A stretch of DNA of 64,000 nucleotides. Origin: Setophaga petechia. Taxonomy: Eukaryota > Chordata > Aves > Passeriformes > Parulidae. Where the stretch lies: assembly GCA_024362935.1 (NCBI GenBank), contig JANCRA010000019.1, positions 9,544,501 through 9,608,500 on the forward strand, given 5' to 3'. Below, piece after piece: positions 24,589 through 38,645 of this stretch (positions are counted from its first letter, which is position 1; each line of letters opens with the position of its first letter). Below the pieces are notes generated by a model. That model did not search any database. It was not told the DNA's origin and saw nothing but the letters and a program-made list of their open reading frames with translations. Both the position numbers and the translations under genes were made by a program.

Positions 24589-24710
24589 ATAGAATCCAAG
24601 GGCTATTTAAGTTGGAAGGAGAGCTGGAGATCACTTTGTCTGACTCTCTACTCAAAGCAGGGATGACTTCAATCTTATACCAGCTAGCTTAAGGACCATG
24701 CTTTCATGCT
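24589..24710 (-). mobile_element. Degraded CR1 LINE 3'-end fragment
   Basis: The + strand reads ATAGAATCCAAGG, then TTAAGTTGGAAGGAGAGCTGGAGATCAC with substitutions, CTCAAAGCAGGGATGACTTC and a CR1-like ACCAGCTAGCTTAAGGACCATG block. These blocks are in the order found at the reverse complement of CR1 3' ends. It is short and strongly diverged, so it is an old copy and both edges are approximate. Confidence 0.65.
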
Positions 24711-27700
24711 GCTCTATATTTAAAAGGATAGATAAGTAATTGTTTTTTTCTTGCTTAGTACTTACCAGATATCCTGTTGTTATAAATACCTCAAGAAAAA
24801 TTCTCTCTGGTGTGTGCATTTTTATTTTAACTTACATTACAGAAGGAACAATTTGTTCAAATATTTTTTTGACTAGCAAATTATCTACAACTAGATCATG
24901 ATTGTGTCTGCTTTGTTTTAGTATTCACAAATTAGGTAGAAAAATCTGCCAGCAGTTTTAAGCCTGTGTTCCCCTTTGTGAGGAATTTTAATCTATTCTA
25001 GCAAATCAGAAAGTCAAGCTGCGCAATTAGTCCTTAGCACAATACCTTATCTTCTCCTGCTGATACTATCACTTCATACAGAATAACATTCTTTGGTTCA
25101 AAAAAAAACTTCTAGTCAGAAGGAAGATAAAGCCAAGTGACATTCATAAGTAAATCAAATTCTAGTAAAGCATCCTTTTGCATGTCCAAATTTAGCTTTT
25201 CCATCTATTCAGTACGAAGCCAATCCAGCCTTCATCCCATCCAATTTCTGGCCATGGCACTGCCAGGTTTTCTGCCTCCAGTTTGTTTGCATTTGTCAGC
25301 AGCAATACTGGAAGTACTGAAGCCTGGAAGTACCAAAGTTGATCTTATAATTCTGTCATTAGCCTGACATCCTGTGCTGTGCAATTGAAGGAGGCTGCCT
25401 TGCTTGAATATGCAAGTGCATTTCATTTCCTATTTGAAGTTGAGTTACTGTTGTCTTCTCCAAGATTAGTAAAAATATGACTCTCTCTGAAAGTACAAAT
25501 TGGGATAACAGGTCCTAAACTTAGCTAACCACTGGCTTTGTGAGTAGTAGGAGTAGTAGGAGTTGTGAATGCTGCATTCCTTTTCACCAGTTTTAGAAGC
25601 AAAACATTCATGCTTATAAAGCACATATTTAGCATACAATGATGTTGGGGGCTTTTTAGTTTGAGGAGGGGTTTTGGCTCTCACCATTGCTGTTGAAGTC
25701 TCTTCATTGAGACTGTTCCATTTTATTGTAAAAAAACTAATGCCATCGTAGTGTAAAATTTGTGTGAAATGTAGTTGAAATGCAGATGAGACCTACATAC
25801 TTTAGAAAAAGAGTCACTGCATTAGAGGTCACTGAAAGTAAAAACATCAGGTCCTGCTCCCATGAGATGATGATGTCCAGAAATAAAAGCAGATTGTTTT
25901 AGTTTCTTGTTGTTTCTCATAGCTAAGGCGCTGTACAAGCACAAATCCTCAGACAGGCAGATTACATGGCTATCTCAGTCCTCCCTGCTATGAAGAGATT
26001 TTGGGTTATATTAAGTCCTGTGTAAGTCTAAGTGGATGGAAAGAAAATAATTCTCTGCTACAATTTCTCCTGGAGCTGAACCCATATGTTGCTATTTGTG
26101 CCAGGAACTTTCAGCCTCTCCCTATGTAATGCCAATTTTAATGCCATAAAGAAAGAATTTTCCTACAGTTTTTAGAACTGTCATTGATTGTCTCAGACCA
26201 TCACATTCTGACATATCGAATTACTTTAAAAATGGTATTTAATAATTTGTGCATTTGAGGTTTTTTCTTACATTCAAGTTGCTTCCAGCTAATTAATCTT
26301 TTGGCAATTCCATGTTTTTGCATTTGTCTTCAATTTATTTTTTTCTCAAAATACTGCTACAATGCATTACCACTAAAGTGCAGAAGGCAAGTATTACACA
26401 GGTGCATATATTAATTAATCTTGAATTGTAAAACAAACACTAGACAAATCTAGTGGACTTGGCTGCAGAAATTAATATTATTCAGGCTGCTCAGTTTCAA
26501 ACATTGTAAAATCTGTAAATACTTAGAAAGGTGAAGTAGGAGTTACATCACTACATTGCTGAATGCGCATTATGCTCAATATTACTCCTTGTTCTGTATG
26601 GATTTCTCTATATTGCATCACACAAGACAGTTCATTGTATCTCAGTTAAGTTATTTAATGACCTAAAAATGCCCTTATGCCTTCACTTCAAACAGTAGTT
26701 CAGCTGTTAAATAAGTATTTGTAAAGTATAGCAATTCTCATAATGTCGCAGCAGTGTGGGGACAAATGTCTTTGTAGTGTCTAAGCCATCTCTGATTAAC
26801 AAGCTCTGCTGTTTTAGCACAAGACAATTGTCACTGTATGCCTTGAGCTCATGCTGTACTCCTTACAAGAGACCTTACAGATCTCTTGAATTTTAACGCA
26901 TTAAACACAAGATTTTCATGTGGATGGAAAGGTGGCAAAAGAGATGTCTCTAAAATAAATCTGTTTTGCCAATAACTTTCCAAGTTTTCATTTCTAATCT
27001 TCATTATTTTAATGTGAACAGCTTTCCCCCTTCACAGCATGTTTTTTCTCTGTTTTCTTCATCTGTGAAGTCACAGTTCTTTGTGTGTCATGCTGAGTTT
27101 GTAATTATCTTATTATGGTAGACAAAATCTAATTGTGGCTTAAATTAACCAAAGACTGGTCTTCTGGCACTTTGCATAACAGAGTAGAAGCATCAGAGTC
27201 CAACAGCAAAGGTCAGAAACCCATGTTAAAATAGTGGTGCAGGTGAAGCATGGAAGAAATGGTCAACTTCTCAGTACACAGGATGTTTGCTACTGACCAC
27301 TGCATTCAGAGACTCCAATAATCCTGGACACCAAGGCTGATGTGAACACAGCTTTCATGTCCAGTGAAGCCCAGACATTTTTTAATATAAATCTGGTTGG
27401 TTTTTGCTCTGAGGATGTAGTTGGTTGGCCTCCAGACAGGATTTTTGATTTCATGGTATACCAATGAGCATAAAGATACACTCTCTGCTGCTGCCTTATT
27501 CAACACCAAAGCTATGTACTGCAGTTCATATATGTGCATGCACAGAGAAATTTAGAAATTCCCCCAGCCAGTGCTCTGAATTGAAATGCAATAACTTCTC
27601 AATAGCATCCAGAAATCTTCCAAAGCCTTCAAAACAGCAGAAGGTTTGACCTTGCCTGCTATTTCTTTGATGAAAGCCAAGACAGAAGGCTATGGTCTAC

Positions 27701-30700
27701 CAAGACCCAACTGGGTGGCTAATTACACAAATCACCCAACTGGATTCAAAACTGACCTGAAGATCATGTTTACACTCCCGAGTACCTAGTACTGCCTTAC
27801 CTAACAGGTAACTTTCCTCAAGGCTGTCTCAAGGTAGTGAAACAAGAAATAGAGTGAATGGTTATTTCCTGGCTGTATTCTTCCTTTCTCTGATAGTTGT
27901 GTCACACACAGGTGTCCTCAAATGTGATTACAGTGACTCTTAAGAAATAAATCACATTCCTACTTTGTGACAATGATGAATCACTGCAGGACTGGTCTTT
28001 AGGGTTCAACAGGGCTTTGATTGAAATTTCACAATCATTGAATTGAACAGCAGTAACAAGAGGGACCAACCGAGATCTGCAAACAGGAATTTGTCTCCGG
28101 AGTTTCTTTGGCAATAACTTGACAGAAGATTTGACCAACAAAGGACATTAGGAGAACAATTAAATTTCTTTAAGTTATCTTCAGTTTATCATAATCCAGA
28201 CAAAATTTGAAGCTAGTATTTCTGTGAGGAAGGGAAAAGGAAAGGAAATCAATGATGCTTTGCTTTAGAACACTTTGATCAGATAGTGGTACAGATAAAA
28301 ATCTTTGAAAAAACCTTCAAATAAGGGAAAATTGTATAAGATCCTCTTAGAAAATTGTCAAAGGTATATTTTCTAATGCTACAGAATAGCATTAATGTTT
28401 AGACGAAATCAGAAAATCAAGGAAACAGGTTTGTTCGGAGATTATTCCACTTCAAAATCTACAATGAGATGCCAATTTAAGAAAAACTCAGGCAGTTAAG
28501 AACTATATGAAGCTTTTTGATACTTAACATAAGCAATAGATTTTAAAAGTCATATTTTTTCCTCCTACTGTAATTTGTAGGATCAAGAAACCTAATGTTA
28601 GTTCTATTATAGCAGCAAATTACTTATCTTTTGGCATTATCTGATACAATCAAATATTTTTCATGTTGTGCTTCAGAAGAAAGAGCTATAATATAAAAAA
28701 ATGCTCAAAAGTAAAGAAGAATGTAGATCTTAAAGAAAAAAAAATGCAGTCCAATATTATGCCAAAGGTGTAATAATTTTATATGCTTTGTTTCCAAATC
28801 TTACTGAAAAATATGAGTCTTTGGAGCTGATAAAAGTTTTCAAGTCAGAACCTTTTTTTTTCTGGAACTATGCTGTATTTTCAGAATAGCATTAATACAG
28901 TGGAACAGATTTCTAAAATTATCTGGAAGTATGTTTGTTTCAATAACAAATCTGGGAATCAAAATGCTTAATAATGTATTTCAGTATGAGGGGTAGGAAG
29001 CATTTTATTTCTGCCTTAATTGTTAGTATTTCTTGCTTTTTGAGGTTTGAATTCAAGTGGAGGGAATGGAACAGTATTTCAGAGCATCATGGCCTGGCTT
29101 AGTGGGCATAATTTATTTTTTATTATGGTCAAACTGGGCATCTGAACAGAATTGAGGCAGTCCTTGAGTGTTTGGAGATTTCACCAAGCCCGCTGCCCTG
29201 AAAATTTGATGTTTCCTTCACCAGCTCAGACTGGGCTGGAGTCTCCAGACTGGAGCAAGGAACTGACTCTTCTTTCCTTGCTTAAACATGTTTGTACTCT
29301 GAAATCTGAGGTAAATGTGATCCCTTTGTCTGAATAAGTTCTTCCAGTGGAACTCTTCATGAGTCATCTGAAGGATGTAGGGTATAAGATGCCTGGCATA
29401 GCGAGTGTAAGATAAAACTCTCCTTTCCACAGAGTTTCTGAACATAATATTGCTGATACTTGAAAATTTAGAGTGAGTGTGAATTCCCATTGTGAAAAGC
29501 TGATAAACACTCAGCCTTTCTATAGAAATCTGTAGTGTAAGTTAAGTCTACCTGTGCTATAAATATCCTATGATGCTATTATGTCTCCACTGGTATTTAT
29601 AACAGGTCATATTAATAGAAAGACAGAGTTCTGTCATTGCCTGCTGAAGTCAGAACAGATAAAATCCTCAGTGACAGAAGCTATGGAGAGAGAGCCACGT
29701 ACAGGTTCATATATCCACTGGCTTGTACAAGGACAAGCTAAAAAAAACTTAGCACCTCATATAAAAAGACCCTAAGTGTAGATTTAACACTTTATCTCTT
29801 GGAGACTGACTGCAGATTCAAAAGTTGCTCATTCAATTGTGTTGGCTTCTCCTCAGTTTTTCATATTGGCAAAAGTGAGCGGAGAGCTGAGGCCAGTTGC
29901 TGGAACAGTGTAGCTGGCTGTGGTCCTGTGCACATCTGCAGGGAAATGATAATCTGTGGCAGCTGAGAATCTGTCTCTTTCCTGTTAGAAAGAAACCTAC
30001 CTAAAGGCAGACATTTTTTGCATATTTATGTCCAGAATTTAAAGACTAGTAAAAAATTAGGGAAATACTTAGATTTTGGATTTTAGCAAAAGCCTTGTCA
30101 TTTTCTTCCCCAGGATACGGAAATTGAAGGAAAGGGGATATCCTAGGTTTGGTCCTTGAAGATGGATAACTGTACCTTTAGTAGTGTCATACCAGAGGAC
30201 AAGTGATTTCCTCAGAATATAAGAATATAAAAGTTCCTGTGTTGTAATCACAGGTGTTCATGTGTCCAAAGAAGAGTCCCTCTAGAAGATCTGCTAGGAA
30301 CTCAAGCTTATTTCCATAGAGACAATATGAGCTGTATAAACATGGGTTAACCTACAGAAGGGGTCTACAAATCTGGTCTGTGAAGGAAATAGAGACTTCC
30401 TCCCAGTAAGAATGATTGAACTGTTTCTTAAATAAGACAACTTCAAGTTCTAATGATCTTCAGCAACTGGAAAGTGCCTCAAGATCAGAATTTATTAGAT
30501 GCTTTAAGATGCAATTGGATATTCTCTTTCCTAAACATATGTAGTAAAAAAAACGTTCTTGGTTTCAAGTCCTCTACTCATGTGAACCATCAGACTGCAT
30601 ATATACACAAGGATTTGAATGAAATAATTTGCAATATGTACACATTAAAAGCATACAATTTTTTTTCATTAAAGATTGCCTCAAAAGTTCCCAAATCTGT

Positions 30701-32403
30701 TTACCTTGCTACCTTTTCCTTCAGTATTAGAATGTGCTTCATGTAAAAGACCTGTGCTGTAACATGAAGCCGCAGCTAATGATGAGCATTTTGTATCCAT
30801 TGAAAGAAGGTCAGTTTGAATCATTCCAGAAATGATCATGCTATCTGTCTCCAGCAGCTGTTGTGACATGTTGAGCGAGTACTCTCTGAGCTGCCAGTGA
30901 GGGAGCCTTTGAAATTAAATGAGATGAGAAGAGGGATTGACTCATTTTATATTTAAAAAAGGTAGATAAACAGACTTTGCTCTCTCCAAGAGAAGGCCTA
31001 TGTTCATTGTGTGTCTGTCATCTCTAGGGAGCTGACTGGAACAAGGAAAAAGCAAAGGATAGCAGGCTGTAGACTCACATTTTTCACTTGAAAACTGGAA
31101 TTACCTGCTTAGTAGAATTGATCAGCCCTGCCATGTTTATCAGTTGGATGCTTTGGGGCTTTTGGCTGCAAGTAAAGGACAAGCTGCATATGTTAAACGG
31201 AAAGTCTTTTTTTAATGTTAGTTATTGCATTTTAATAAAGATCTCACCAGGTTGCTGATAAGCATTAGAAAGAAAGAAAATACTCTTTTAGTCCCAGCAA
31301 AGAAATGTGAAAGTTTATTGCAGTAAGTCTTAGTGGTAGATGGTAAAAAAGCCTAGCGCTAACACCAATCATGCTCAAACCTTCCCACTAACATGTGCAC
31401 AAATAGATCATGTTATATGCTGAATATTTCTTTCTCTCATAAAATATGAACCTGGTCTAATGTACTTGCATTAAATTACATTATCCCTGTCCTTCATAAT
31501 TTCACAAAATTTCAGGAATGATGCATCTATAATATGTTTAACTTTTTTAAAAACTCCAAAAGCTTTCTCTTTTTTATCATGGGAAACAAGTGAATGCTTC
31601 CTGAAGAGAGTATTTACTTGCAGGTAATTTCTTGCTGTGACAAATACACACAGTGATTATGTGAAAATAGAAAAGAGATTGCATATGCAAGACTAGATTA
31701 GAAAAAGACAGGAATAGTGACAGTTCATTGAGAGCTATGTGACAACAGAGTTGAATAGGTATTATTTTGTCTGAGATGTGGGGTGGCAATGGAGGTACGT
31801 GTGTACAGGGAGATGGAGGGAGAGCAGGAGGAGTCATCACTCTGATATGACTGTACACAGTGGCATAGATTATCCCCTGAGCACAGGTAGACAAGGACTT
31901 GGCTCTCTCTAGGAGAAGACTCATGCTGGAGCCTTCACTAATGACTGCAGAACTGAAATTCCTATCTCCAGGGAAGGCAGCTGTGGCAGGATAAGATCAG
32001 CTGTTCCTTTACACCCCTGGCTCACAGCCCTGTCTTTAGCACACACCTTCAAGGATGTGCTGTGGAACTGCCTGTGGGTCCCTGACTGCTGCTGTGGGGG
32101 ACCCAGCAGCACAGCTCACACAGGTGCAGGAGAGGGGTCTTGGCTGGACTCTGTGTTCATTCTGCTCCTCTAAGGTAATTTCTGGTGCAAGTTTTTAACA
32201 AAAAGCTGCTGTCAGAAACCTTTTAAAATTCTGCAGAAAGGCAATGATTTTTAGACACATTTGGCTACTTGTTGTTTGACTTATGTGCAGAGAACTAGAA
32301 CTTTTCTGCACACATAACAATTTTCTTTAAATCCTCATGTATTATTATCTCCTCCTCAACAGAGGAACTTAGGAATTCCTCATATCTTTTATGGTATATA
32401 TAT

Positions 32404-32437
32404 TTGTATGGCCATACATATTTGTATGGCAAATATG
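32404..32437. repeat. Nested palindromes
   Basis: TGTATGGCCATACA at 32405-32418 is a perfect 14-base palindrome. It overlaps a hairpin in which CATATTTG (32417-32424) pairs with CAAATATG (32430-32437) around the loop TATGG. The motif TATTTGTATGGC occurs twice, which suggests local duplication. Confidence 0.8.
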
Positions 32438-34125
32438 TGTATGATCAACATGGTCAAAAGAGACAACAATGTTTTCAGTAAGTTTGAGGTGAAGTCCCAG
32501 CTGATGCAAATAGAACTTTTACCATTGTCTTGATGGAAGCTGTAATTCCATCCCTATTAAATCATGGCAGAAAGAGATTTTCCACTTCAAGAGAGATTTC
32601 TAGGCTTGCACAAAATTTCCCTCAATGTCTGAGCACCTTTTGGAAATTCTGTACATCAATAAGGACATTTGCCTAGTGATCTTGGAGAACTTCACTTTAT
32701 CCTCAAATATTTTTATGTCTCTTCTTAACTGTGTGGAATCTTAAAATTAAACAAACATCCCTGAATAGCAGTAGTTTCTTGATGTAAAAATGTCAACCTC
32801 AAACACCACAGTCTCCCAAGGAATGTTGAAAACACCAAGACAAATATTCAGCCTATTTCCTTCTCCCCTCATCTCTGCCCCTTGCCCCACTAAGCTTTGG
32901 TTTCAGCAAATGGACATTTTCTGAGGAAAAAAAGTATTTCAGTGGAAATTCATCTAATAGTTCTACTTCCCTGTAATTCAAAACTTCTTATTATTAGTTC
33001 AGGATGTGTTATTCGTCCCTTTCTGGTAGACATATTAGACCATTAGACCATTTGAATGTACATTCTGATTTTCAGTCTGAGCACACTCCCACTGTTACAA
33101 ACTGTTTGCAGTGGAATCAGTTTAAAGCAAGGCCAAAGGGTAATAAAAATAATTTCCATTTCAGAGGAGGCTTTCTGACCAACTCCAATCTACATGCAAT
33201 AAAAATGCAGCAAAGAAACAACATAGCTAACACAAGTATAATTCCAATGCAAATATTCTTCAAATAGCAGATACGTTTGGAAGGTCATTAGATTGACAGT
33301 TTTTCAGAAGAAAGGCAGAAGTATGAATATATATGTGATGAGCAAAGAACTTGATGGCTGTGTAAGAATTACAGAGGAAAACAGCAGAAATTTCAATGAA
33401 CCGAAAATAGAATGCAAGCTTGCCTAGGCTTATAGGGTAAGATAAATTTTATTCTTCTATTTTCCAAGAGAATTTAGAGGCATCTTTGAATTAGTAAGTG
33501 TGCTCAGTAACATATATGCCCAGTGCCTGGAAGAAATGGTTTCCTGTGGCTTGGTGGGAATGTTTATGTAAATGGATACCTGCAGTTGCTATAAAGGGTC
33601 CTAGTCCAACTTCACACAGATGTTTCCTCAAGAGTCCCACTGACAATCCAAACTTTGTTTGGTGTCCCTTAGAAATACAAAGAACCTGAATTAAACTCTG
33701 AGAAAACAACATCTCCTCAGTATAACACAGACAGCATTAAACTCCTTATGATGGTCCTTGCCTTAATCACATAATTTATCAATCTCATTTCCAAGTGCAA
33801 GGGAAGCTGCAAGGAGACAGTCCTAAAGAGATAAGGATTCCTGAATCTGCAGTGGAACTTAAATTAATTAATTGGTACAGATAAAGCTTCTGACTTAATT
33901 AATCACTGTAACTGGGCTTCCTGTTAGCATTGGAGACAATATCTACCAATCATTCTCTCTAAAAAAAAAAAAGATTGATTTTTGCATTCAAAACAAACCA
34001 GGCAAACTTCAGTTTCTGTTGCTGGCCCCTGTCTTTGCTTAAACTGAGTCCATGATCACTGCAGCGTGGAGACTGTAGTCATTTGCCACTGGGTGTGAAA
34101 GAGCTTCTGGAACAACTTTTCACAC

Positions 34126-34155
34126 ATAAATAAATAAATAAATAAATAAATAAAA
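34126..34155. repeat. (TAAA)n microsatellite
   Basis: About seven uninterrupted TAAA units. No retroelement body was recognised on either side. Confidence 0.9.
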
Positions 34156-37100
34156 ATTTCTCATCATCTTCTAATATTTGCTGCTCATGGAAGAAGGACT
34201 GCAAATACTAGAGGAGTTCAACCACAACCATCAAATCAGCTACCCATTATCTACTTTTTCCACTTTCCAAACTCCCAGCTATTTCTCTGCCTTTGATACT
34301 GCTTTCTCCTCTAAATATTAAAAGAAAAATAAAGCTGTGAGGTAAACCAGGTGTGCAAGGTGTGTATTCTATGGTGCTAAGATCTTATGGCTAACAGTGT
34401 TAGGTATTCAAACACACAAAATATAATTAACTATTCAAGAAATTTCCCCCCTCCAATTTGTTATACATGCCTGAATGAATGTTAATGGGGTCACATAGCT
34501 CTTTGAACTGCTGCTGACAGAACAATAAAGAGTTCCTGCGGTTTTCAAGAAACAGCACAGTATAATTTTGCTTGCTTTGCAAGGGCATTTCTTAATGATA
34601 TCATTATACCCTCTAAACTCCTGGTCCACTCTCAGAAACTCACAACACTTCAAATGACAAGTTACCTTCTCTTCTCCCTGGGAGAATTGAATCTCAATTA
34701 TAATTTATAATGTGTTACTTACTCAGTGAATATTCCTTTCCTGTGTCTCTGAGAGGTGCCAGCTATGGTATTTTAATGAAGCACCCCTGTTTTATAACCT
34801 CTCTACTCTGAAACTGGAACAATAGCATTTAAAGAGCTAGACTTTTTACCCGGTTTCTTGAGTGAGGAAGGCAAATACATTCTATTTGAACTGTCTTAAA
34901 AGACAATGAGAATAACTTAGATTTGTCTTTGTTCCAGAGATGTTACACCTGAACAGTATTTCCTGAGAATGTATAAATAACTTTACCAGTAAATTCCTGC
35001 CATCTGTGGTAAAATTAATTCAAATGCTTCAAGTATTTTATTATGACTGCTTGGACTCCTTTGAGGTCACTTATTGTGCAAAGATATGCTAGGCAAATTA
35101 GCTGAAGAATATTTGTTAAACTAACAAAATAAATAAACATTTTTATTAGCTTGAGTAAATTTATTTGGTATCTACTTCTAAGGATTGCCCAGCTTTGTGT
35201 ATACAGAGGGAATAAAAAGAAAAAACCAGCCCTTTGTAGTAATGCATTCCTTTTCTTTGAAGCCTGTGCAGAAAGCACATCTGTAAGATACCAGGTTTAG
35301 AGAGAACGAAAGAAAAAGTCAGGAAATAAGCTTGCATGCTTAAAGGAGACTTTGCAAATTAGTAATCTTTGATGATTTTTTTTTTAATTGGAAGTTTTAC
35401 ATAGTACAAATTCTGTAATAACATCAGAACATGATTTTCAGAAATTAGCTGTCAGCAGCAGAGTGTTTTATTGGACACTCACATTGTTGAAAATAAATAC
35501 ATGAATTAAAGGCTCTTCTGAGCAGTTTGCTGTCAGGCTGCAGTTTCCCCTCAGATCTGGGTCTGTTCAAATTGCCCTGGACTGGACAGTAAATATCCAT
35601 GTCTCTGGCATAGACAGGGGCAAGCATTCAAGGATTTCAGTGCAGTGAATGCTTAATTATGTCACCGGCAAAACAAAGCTGATTGCGGTAACCACAGGCA
35701 AGAATGATTGTTCTCCTTTGTTTTGGGTATTTGTATATTTGGGAGGTGGTGTCCAAGCCCAGAGAGCCAAGCCAATGCCACCTCTTCCCAGACCCTGGAG
35801 GCTGTTTTCAAGGCAGGCCTCTTTGATCTGGGCTGGTTGGCACACTAAAAGAAGATGTGAAATAACTCTTGGCAGGAACATTTCACTAACAATGAAACAT
35901 CTGTTGATTTCTGTGTAGATTACATCCTTTTGAGAAACCTGCCACCTCAATAGGGACAGATTTGGAAGATGTGACATAGGTGAAGACTTTCATCCCTTCT
36001 GATTTCTTTGCCGTTCAGCTGTTGTTGCATGTGAAGCAGATCTTGCATCCCTTAAAAGATTCAAAATGCTGTTTGAACATGATAAAATGCAGCAAACCAT
36101 CAGCTTGAAAATTATTTGTCATTTTCTTTTTATCTACCTGTTTGTACTTTCAGCCATGAGCTGACTTTTCCCTTGCATTTCTCCAATCATTAAAACACAG
36201 CAGAGCTTCACAAGCTGGAGTGTTGTTACACTGCCATGAGGGGACATTTTGTGAAGCAGAACAGTTAATGACAATCTCTCTTTTTTTTTAGTTCAGTTTT
36301 GGGGGATTTTTTGGTTTGTTAGTTGGGCAGGTTTTTTTGTTCAATGTCAGAGTGATGTAAATTAGCTCCACAGCAACACATCAAACATAAGCTTCCTGTT
36401 GGGAAGTGGTTTATCAACTAACTGAAGATTTGATTCTGTTCAATATGGTTGAAATGAGCAAACAAACAGCCACTATCTCTCCCTGATCTCCCCCAAAAGA
36501 GACAAAAAACTAATGCTGGAATGAAATAAAAATGTCTGAGCCAATGCTATGTAAGCTAACAGGAAATCATTAGATATATACTGCCCACCCTCTCCAAGCT
36601 ACATATTTCATTTGGAAACAAATCTGTACTTGGAGACATCAGTAATTATTTCCATTTATTTTCCGCTTCAGCGATATGTAAAGCTGCAGTTTTGATATAG
36701 CTTGCCAAATGCCTCTGTTGATTTACATGAAAGGTTCACAGGAGGCAGAAATATTTGCCTGAGGGATAAAAATAAACATATTCAAGCAAACAAGATGCTA
36801 GTAAAAATGTAGTAAATTCTGAAATTCAGTGGAAAACTGACAGTGTTTCTCCCTGTGCTTATCTAAGCATGGCCATTGCAGAGTTTGGTGGATCAAAAGC
36901 ATGGAGTATTCAGTCATCCTCACTGATCCATCACTGCTCCTAAGAGGCACTGTGACTCTTTTGCAGAGGACAGAGTGAAGGCCTGGTGGGTGGGGGCAGG
37001 AGCTGCTGAGCTGAAGGTCTATTTATCCTTTGGTAATGCTGGAGGGAGCACTGCTGTTGGGAAGAGCAGGGAGGGGAGAACCACAGAGCTTTTTTCTCCA

Positions 37101-38569
37101 TTCTCCTGAGCAGCCCCGCACACACCCCTGGTGTCCTGGTGTCAGGGAAACCAGAGATGGTGACCATGAGATGAAAGGTGGACTGCAGCACTATTACTCC
37201 TCTGACCAAAAACCAGGAACAGCAAAAGACCCCTGAATTCCCCAGCTGGAGCTGTGCTCTGGCAGAAAACCACACAGTTTTCCCCAGTGCTTTTCAACTT
37301 TGCAGGAGTTCTGCACAAACCACAGGAATCAAAGGGGAGAGAGTTTCATCCAGACCCCTCGTGCTTTCTACCTGGCTTTCTTTGAGGAGTGCATGGAAAG
37401 CTCACAGCAGGTCCCCTCCTCCACGTGGGCAAGAGACTGCCAGTCAAAGCAGCTGCTTCATAATACGCTTACTGTCTCCCTCTGAAAACATCCAAAAACA
37501 CCACACTCATCCTCTCTTTTATCTCCTTAGGCCCATGGATACTTTTTTTTACAGATATGGAAGTAAAAACAAAAAATTTAAACCCCTTACTTTGCATTTG
37601 CAGTCTAGGTATTGAGTCTTTGAGGTGCTTGCAGTTAATGCCTTCAAGATTTTGTTGGCTGCATGAATGCTGGAAAAAAATTCTCCCCATTTGAATAAAA
37701 GCCAGGCTTTGATGCACTATCACAGGAACTTAATGCTCAGCTTTAACAGAATCTTTGAAAATCACAGAGTTCATTGCCAGTGCTGATTCTGTGTCTCTAC
37801 AGAATATGTTTTATATACATCCTCCCTCACTTGCAGGGCCCACTCGTGAGCTGGCTGCTGCTGCTGGCCTCACAGAAGAGACAGCTGCATTGGATATGGT
37901 TGTGATGGGAATGGGTGGTTTGGTTGGATGGAGGAGGGGGAGAGGTGGATGGAGAGGCACACAAATAACACAAAGCATCCATTGCCCTAAGCAAGGTTTT
38001 GTGATCAGCTCCATCACTTCCCTCATCATCAAATTCACATCAGGGTCTTTTCTAATTGGAAATGCTGTTTATTTTCAGCTAAAGTAGCTAATTACAAAAG
38101 ACATCCTGCTTTGGATGTAGTCAAAAGGACTCTCTTTGGTGTACAAGATGTACAAAGACCCTCAATGCTTACTTTTGCAGTGACAATGAGGGGTGTTTTT
38201 TCTCTCAGACCAAAAGGTTAATATTTAAGAATTCATCTTCTCCCTCTTTACATCAGAGCAACAGGGCTTACCTTGAGCATGAAGTGCTATGTTGCCATTT
38301 GTTCACACTAGCACTGAAGAATCAGACCAAAACATCAAGCTTGATTTTACTGCCACTTGCACACCTTCTGAACTCCCATGAAATGGGGATAATTGAACAG
38401 GGAAGAACCTCACACTACTGCTGATTTAGCAGGAAAAACAGCTCATCTTGTCCATTAAAAAATAGGCAAAGTTTGATTTGGAGACCATACATTCAGAAAG
38501 TTGTTCTAGTGATATTAGAGAGACCTTACTCTTCCTGTTGAAAGACCAGTTCTGATGAGAAAAAAGTGA

Positions 38570-38645
38570 TGTGAGCTGTCAGCCGCAACAGCATCTTGTC
38601 TAGGAGTGCAGTAGATCCTCTACCACCTGAGCTATGCTAGTGAAG
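38570..38645 (-). repeat. tRNA-like relic, possible old tRNA-derived SINE
   Basis: On the minus strand, the complement of 38614-38634 reads TAGCTCAGGTGGTAGAGGATC, an almost perfect tRNA D-arm and polymerase III A box. It is followed by CTACTGCACTCCTAGA, which can form an imperfect anticodon-like arm (ATCTA with TAGAC) with an over-long loop. No B box of the GGTTCGA type is visible downstream, so it is not a working tRNA. It resembles the head of a tRNA-derived SINE or a decayed tRNA pseudogene. Only the A-box core is firm; the ends are guesses. Confidence 0.4.

Larger units (their letters stand above)
24711..38560. other. Intronic stretch without recognisable genes
   Basis: About 14 kb of AT-rich sequence. 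It holds the palindromic cluster at 32404-32437, the TAAA repeat at 34126-34155 and small direct repeats such as ATTAGACC twice near 33035-33050. A GC-richer patch at 37060-37480 includes a 145-codon open frame (37178-37615) with no recognisable domain; it is treated as chance. Confidence 0.6.

Noticed and set aside
37178..37615. 145-codon open frame on the + strand
   Set aside because: It lies in a GC-richer intron patch, overlaps several other open frames on both strands, has no recognisable domain and lacks plausible splice or promoter context.
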